Assembly: GCA_003117195.1 (NCBI GenBank)
Contig: BDSI01000078.1
Span: 138,489-202,488, forward strand
Direction: 5' to 3'
Origin: Eudorina sp. 2006-703-Eu-15
Taxonomy: Eukaryota > Chlorophyta > Chlorophyceae > Chlamydomonadales > Volvocaceae
Length of the DNA stretch: 64,000 nt
The position numbers and the translations under genes are program-made. Positions 60,801-64,000 of the stretch are shown piece after piece; the stretch's first letter is position 1; the number at the start of each line of letters is the position of its first letter. The notes under the pieces were generated by a model. That model had not been told where the DNA came from. It was given only the letters and a program-made list of their open reading frames with translations, and made no database searches.

Positions 60801-63800
60801 CGCCGCCGTACAAGTACGGCGACTGCATGCCGCCGGCGCCGCCGCCGCCGCCGGGGATGGACGAGTGCACACCCGTGAAGGTGAAAGGCTGCGAGGCGTT
60901 GGAGTCGAGGATTTGTCGGGGGGATAATCCCGTAGCGGTGTTGGTCGGGACGCCCATTTGCGATCGCCAGGAGAAGACAACCGCTGGGCTGATGCCGCCG
61001 ACGCCGCCGACGCCACTGGTGGTGGCGCAGACGCCGCCACTGCCGCTGGCGGCGCCGTCGCCGCCGCTGGCTCCGGCGCCGCTGGGCCCCGACGTGGCGG
61101 CTGCCGCCGCCGACGCGAGCGGGCTGGCCGTCGCCGCCAGCAACGGCTGCGCGGGCAGCTGCAGTTTCTCGTACAGCAGCGCCGAAACCGCCTCGAGTAC
61201 GGCGCACACGAGTTCGTGCAGGCTGTTGCTGGAGTGCAAGGCGTGCACGTGCTCAGCCACCTGCGGTGCTCAACGTAATCCCCATCCCGTACACATGCAT
61301 ACACGTCCGTACACATCCGTACATCCGAAGAGCGGTCGGACAGGGACGCCGCTGAAAGCTGCTGACATCAAACCGGGGACTTAGAAAACCAAGGCGCGAC
61401 GGAGCGGCGGTTTATCAGGATCGTACAAAGTACCACAATCTGAGCCAATTCCAGACTGCTACCGCTTACCCGCCGCGCCCGCCGATCCGCATCGTCGGCA
61501 GGACAGCTGTCCGGTCAAATAATTTGAATATGAAATTTGAATCCCCAACTGCTTGGTTGCATCATAAATTTTTATTTTTGAATCCAATTCAAACGGCTCG
61601 TCACCTTGTCATCCGCCTTGAAGGCCTTCCGGCGGCCTTCCATGGCACATGACATATAACCCACCCGCGTGTGTGTCTGGGTCTGGGCTGTTTTTCTCCG
61701 TATAACCCACTCCCGTCCTATCTCCCCTCCTCAGCGGCTCAAGCCTCGCGTCCCCCATCCCCACCTGCGCCAGGAACCTCGTCTGGCCCGAGTCCGCGAA
61801 GATGCCGTACCCCAGGATCTGCGACAGCCGCTGCAGCTCCGAAACCGCCGCCGGCCCCACCTCCAGCGGCTCCGGCGGCGGCAGCTGCAGCGGCGGCTGC
61901 GGCGCCGCCGCCGCCGCCGCCTCGCTCCCCCCGCGTTGCGATGCCCCCAGCTGCTGCATGTGCGCTTGCACGTGCACGTGCGTAAGCAAGTGGTGCATGT
62001 GGTGGTCTCTAGCGCCATCTGACGGCGGCTTGCAGTTGTACAGGTGGTTAGTTGAGCTAACGACCCGGGCAGCGGCGGCGGGTGCAGCAGGCGAAAGGAG
62101 GTGGTACGGCGGTGGCACCCGCAGCCGCGCCGTCTGCTCGCTCCTTGGCCTCACTGGCCTCGCGCGCGGCGGGCTCATCCCGTCCGCAGCGTCGCCGCCG
62201 CCGCCGCCGCCGGGTGCGGCCGCCGCCGCCGCCGCCTTGGGCGCGCTGGCCTGACGCAGCACCGACGGCAGCGGCGGCGGCGGCGGGCGGCCGTCGCCGG
62301 TCCAGCCCAGCAGCAACGCGCCGGCCAAGACACGGCCAGCGTGGAAGATTGGCAGCGCGATCAGCTCCCCCGGGGCGACCAGCGCCGGCACCAGGCGCAG
62401 CGCGACGCTCCAGGGCCCCGGGAGGACGCCACCGCCGCCGCCCGCCGCCGCCGCGGCCGCCGCCGCCGCTGCCGCCGGCGCGTCGGGGCCCGTTGCGGCG
62501 GCGGCGGCGGCGCAGGCGTTGTGTACGACAGCCAGCAGATCGTAGCTCTGCGGGTGTCGAACATTGGACGTGGACGTGGGAGGGAATCGGGACAGCAGGG
62601 CGTGGAATCGATCACGATTCTCCGGTGCAGTCAGTACGGCTTATTTACCGTACCGTACTGCACCGTACGACGTCACACTTCAACGGCGCCGTCGACCGCC
62701 AGGACAAATGCTCCCCATAACCCATTTGGTGAACATTTTGCGGGTCCGTTGTTTTGGTGGACATGAGGGGGCGACAGGGCGGGGCGGGGCGGGGCGGGAC
62801 GTGGGAGGTGTGGTTGCGGGGCGCACGTGGCGCAGGGCGGAGGCGGAGGCGGAGCCGGAGGGGAAGAAGAAGTAGAAGGCACAAAACACAACACAATCGT
62901 GTCCAGAGCCCCGGACGTCCACGTGGGAGGTGTTCACGAGCAGCAGCGGCCACACCAGCGGCTCACCGCACCGCACCCTCAAGAGGGAGGGTGCGGGAAT
63001 CTGGGGCCCTCTTAACGCTGCCAGAGCAGGGCAGAGCAGAGAGCTGAGGGGGGCCACACGCGAGGGGACCTGCCGCCTCATGCAGCCTCCGGATGGGCCG
63101 GATGTGTGGCGGCTGCGGGTCTCGCGAGGCCATGCGGGATCCCTCGCACGTTTCCTTGCACGGAACCTCAGCACGATGCGCGCGTTGTTGTGCAGTGTAA
63201 AGCAGCGTTACACACGCGCGGCAGGTTTGACGAGGGGCTGGACGAATGGAGGGGCATGGGGCCCGGGCGAAACCGCGCCCCGTGCACGTCACGCACACCT
63301 GCACTGCCCGCCTACTTCGCGGAGCGCACGTTGAGAGAGGACTGAGCCGAGGAGTGTGTTCGCAGTCGGTTGCGTCAAGGCAGCGTGCAACGGCACTTGT
63401 GTGTGTCCAAGTGTGCTCGTGAGTGTGTTCGTGTGTGTTTATGTGTCCAAGTGTGTCTTGGTACCGTTTCACATCGATCCGGGACCGGTGCCGGGAGACT
63501 GCGCGTGTTCTGGTGTACGGCATAGCGTAGGGTGCCGTACCTTATGGAGGAGCTTTTCATGGAGCGTCTGCAGCCAGGGCCCCGTCCGGAGGCTCAGTTG
63601 GCCGGAGCCGCTGAGAAGCCAGCCACCTCTAGAGTTTCCAGGGCCGAAAATAACTAAGCTGCGAAATGCAGGAGATATTGAAGAAACGGATAGAGGGTCG
63701 AGGATCAGGGCGGGAGATGCGACGCGTCGGGGTAGCATAATTGCCGCACCTCGCGACCACGCCGACCGACTCCTCCACCAGCTCCAGGCTGCCGGAGAGG

Positions 63801-63986
63801 CGTTCCAGCCATGTTTGACATTCGAGGACTGCAAGACTGTCGCAGGCTGCTGCGATGTTGGCCTGTGCGAGGGAATGCGGGAAAGAGGTTCACGATGTCG
63901 AGTGCCGGAGGCAGAATCCGCAAGAGGTGCGAGAACTAAAGCTTCCAGTAGATCTACCTGAAGTTCCTGAAGTCTTTTTACGTGCA
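47764..63986 (-). CDS. Protein kinase (TKL-like) with GAF-like N-terminal modules, 5' end outside window
   Basis: Exons by splice phase, 5' to 3': 63986-63958, 63862-63750, 63610-63541, 62547-61765, 61260-60476, 60001-59803, 59316-58603, 58133-about 57384 or 57371, about 57083-56825, 56661-56612, 55868-55600, 54865-54803, 54397-54283, 53613-53585, 52597-52472, 51759-51629, 51078-50990, 50696-50649, 49625-49561, 48923-48853, 48457-47764 (TGA). All junctions join in phase except that 58133/57083 has two near-equal options; an exon may be missing between 63541 and 62547. Catalytic motifs are complete: GRGGQGVVF, AIKV, a helix-C Glu, CLEYCDAGTL, HCDVKAANVLL, DFG, GTIGYMAPE, DIYAFGVLMWELL and RCWSGSPRRRPT. 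The catalytic loop has Cys where most kinases have Arg (non-RD). The C-terminus is a long Q-rich tail. The first visible exon starts in phase 1, so the gene continues to the right. Confidence 0.85.
49302..49357. repeat. 19-bp tandem repeat, 3 copies, in a kinase intron
   Basis: The unit GGGGGTACCCCGCCCCCTC is repeated; the third copy is one base different. Each unit contains the palindrome GGGGTACCCC. Confidence 0.93.
49933..50174. repeat. (CCCTG)n array, about 48 copies, in a kinase intron
   Basis: Pure pentanucleotide array over about 240 bases within intron 49626-50648. Confidence 0.97.
50548..50648. repeat. 8-bp array (CCGCCCCA)n abutting a kinase splice donor
   Basis: About twelve copies. 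On the coding (minus) strand the array reads (GGTGGGGC)n and starts directly at the donor of exon 50696-50649. Confidence 0.95.
51366..51628. repeat. 8-bp array (CCCAGCCA)n abutting a kinase splice donor
   Basis: About thirty copies with some four-base deletions (CAGC). On the coding strand GTGGGTGGGTGGCTGGGTGG begins at the donor of exon 51759-51629. Confidence 0.95.
52836..53339. mobile_element. hAT-type MITE 3 (504 bp) in a kinase intron
   Basis: Terminal inverted repeats CAGTGTTGCTATCTT and CAGTGTCGCTATCTT (one mismatch) resemble those of MITEs 1 and 2. The 8-bp duplication ACAGACGC flanks it at 52828-52835 and 53340-53347. The interior is unrelated to the other two and contains TTGGCAGGGCAGATTT twice. 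It lies in intron 52598-53584 and has no coding capacity. Confidence 0.92.
53377..53443. repeat. (CATA)n and (TA)n microsatellite
   Basis: Lies in the same kinase intron as MITE 3, just beyond its right duplication, and is strikingly AT-rich for this locus. Confidence 0.9.
54487..54648. repeat. (GGA)n purine tract in a kinase intron
   Basis: Mostly GAGGAG on the plus strand, reading as a long pyrimidine tract on the coding strand of intron 54398-54802. Confidence 0.92.
54899..54943 (-). repeat. Dispersed repeat family C, copy 3
   Basis: On the coding strand TTCGGGTTTATTTCTTTTTT then CAATTTTATCC. It lies about 35 bases upstream of the acceptor of exon 54865-54803, where it supplies the pyrimidine-rich stretch. 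Confidence 0.7.
55131..55182 (-). mobile_element. Family A core, inverted copy in a kinase intron
   Basis: GTGAGGAAGCTTTGGCTGTC then ACCGATGGCCCGCGGCGCCC and GCTGTAACA; nearly the same as 13255-13304. Confidence 0.7.
55493..55590. repeat. 12-bp array (CCCCCCTGTCCG)n next to a kinase splice donor
   Basis: About eight copies. On the coding strand it begins within about 10 bases of the donor GTGAGC of exon 55868-55600. Confidence 0.93.
55950..55988 (-). repeat. Dispersed repeat family C, copy 4 (diverged)
   Basis: Coding strand CCGGATTTATTTCTTTGTTC then AATTACCCCCCC, inside intron 55869-56611. Confidence 0.6.
56071..56150. repeat. (CA)n microsatellite
   Basis: About 38 pure dinucleotides in intron 55869-56611. 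Confidence 0.97.
56314..56363. repeat. 10-bp array (CAACCCAGCC)n
   Basis: About five copies in the same kinase intron as the CA array. Confidence 0.93.
58538..58580 (+). repeat. Dispersed repeat family C, copy 2
   Basis: TTCGGGTTTATTTCTTTTTT then CAATTTAACCCCC, antisense to the kinase gene in the intron before exon 58133. Confidence 0.7.
58603..63986 (-). other. N-terminal sensory region with GAF-like modules
   Basis: Exon 62547-61765 encodes SYDLLAVVHNAC, then after an A/G run WSVALRLVPALVAPGELIAL and PIFHAGRVLAGALLLGW, the strand pattern of a GAF core. It is followed by SELQRLSQILGYGIFADSGQ and, across the next splice, VAEHVHALHSSNSLHELVCA, which resembles the linker into a second GAF. 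Exon 59316-58603 supplies LITLVLSDASMHVLEDQTAY and MYVVFPDSLPVGVLNTVASE. Low-complexity G, A and S segments interrupt all modules. GAF domains bind small ligands or dimerise, so this part probably senses a signal for the kinase. The GAF assignment rests on pattern only. Confidence 0.5.
60036..60276. repeat. (GGGTGC)n hexanucleotide array, about 40 copies
   Basis: Pure array in intron 60002-60475 of the kinase gene. It opens long spurious frames on both strands. Confidence 0.97.
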
Positions 63987-64000
63987 CTGTGGGCTGTGCA

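Overview
The window looks like nuclear DNA of a multicellular volvocine green alga (Volvox, Pleodorina or a close relative; species not determinable here). It is very GC-rich. Its proteins carry long Q, A and G runs, its genes are intron-rich with GTGAG/GTGCG donors and CAG acceptors, two genes are followed by TGTAA (the usual green-algal poly(A) signal), and two genes match the VARL (Volvocine Algal RegA-Like) family, a SAND-like DNA-binding family known from these algae. All gene models come from reading frames and splice phases only; there is no transcript evidence.

Layout. (1) 2-2746, +: last part of a VARL-type gene cut by the left edge. Its first 58 readable bases match, with one mismatch, the segment just after the VARL domain of the second gene. 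(2) 2747-18996: a (GGCT)n/poly-G tract, intergenic DNA, a frameshifted 5'-truncated LINE (8969-12087), two hAT-type MITEs with perfect 8-bp target duplications, and dispersed short repeats. (3) 18997-23550, +: a large low-complexity protein with C-terminal AT-hooks. (4) 23551-34514: intergenic or unresolved upstream sequence of the next gene, with an AT-rich island and many tandem repeats. (5) 34515-39043, +: a VARL/SAND regulator whose DNA-binding domain is split by a 577-bp intron. (6) 39044-47355: intergenic, repeat-laden. (7) 47764-63986, -: a protein kinase gene of at least 20 exons that runs off the right edge, with GAF-like N-terminal modules and a complete TKL-like catalytic domain whose exons all join in phase. 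A third hAT-type MITE sits in one of its introns.

The two VARL genes share orientation and would belong to a regA-type cluster, the locus that in Volvox carteri holds regA and its rls paralogs. Here more than 30 kb of transposons, satellites and an AT-hook gene lie between them. RegA represses reproductive functions in somatic cells of V. carteri, so these are candidate germ-soma regulators; which ortholog each represents cannot be told from this sequence alone. The AT-hook protein and the GAF-kinase have no demonstrable link to that role beyond proximity.

The least expected structure lies below gene level: palindromes of the form GACCC-NN-GGGTC and the octamer GTACGGCA scattered through exons, introns and intergenic DNA, the octamer serving as splice donor and acceptor in the kinase gene; and private tandem arrays in several kinase introns that start at, or within about 15 nt of, the 5' splice site.
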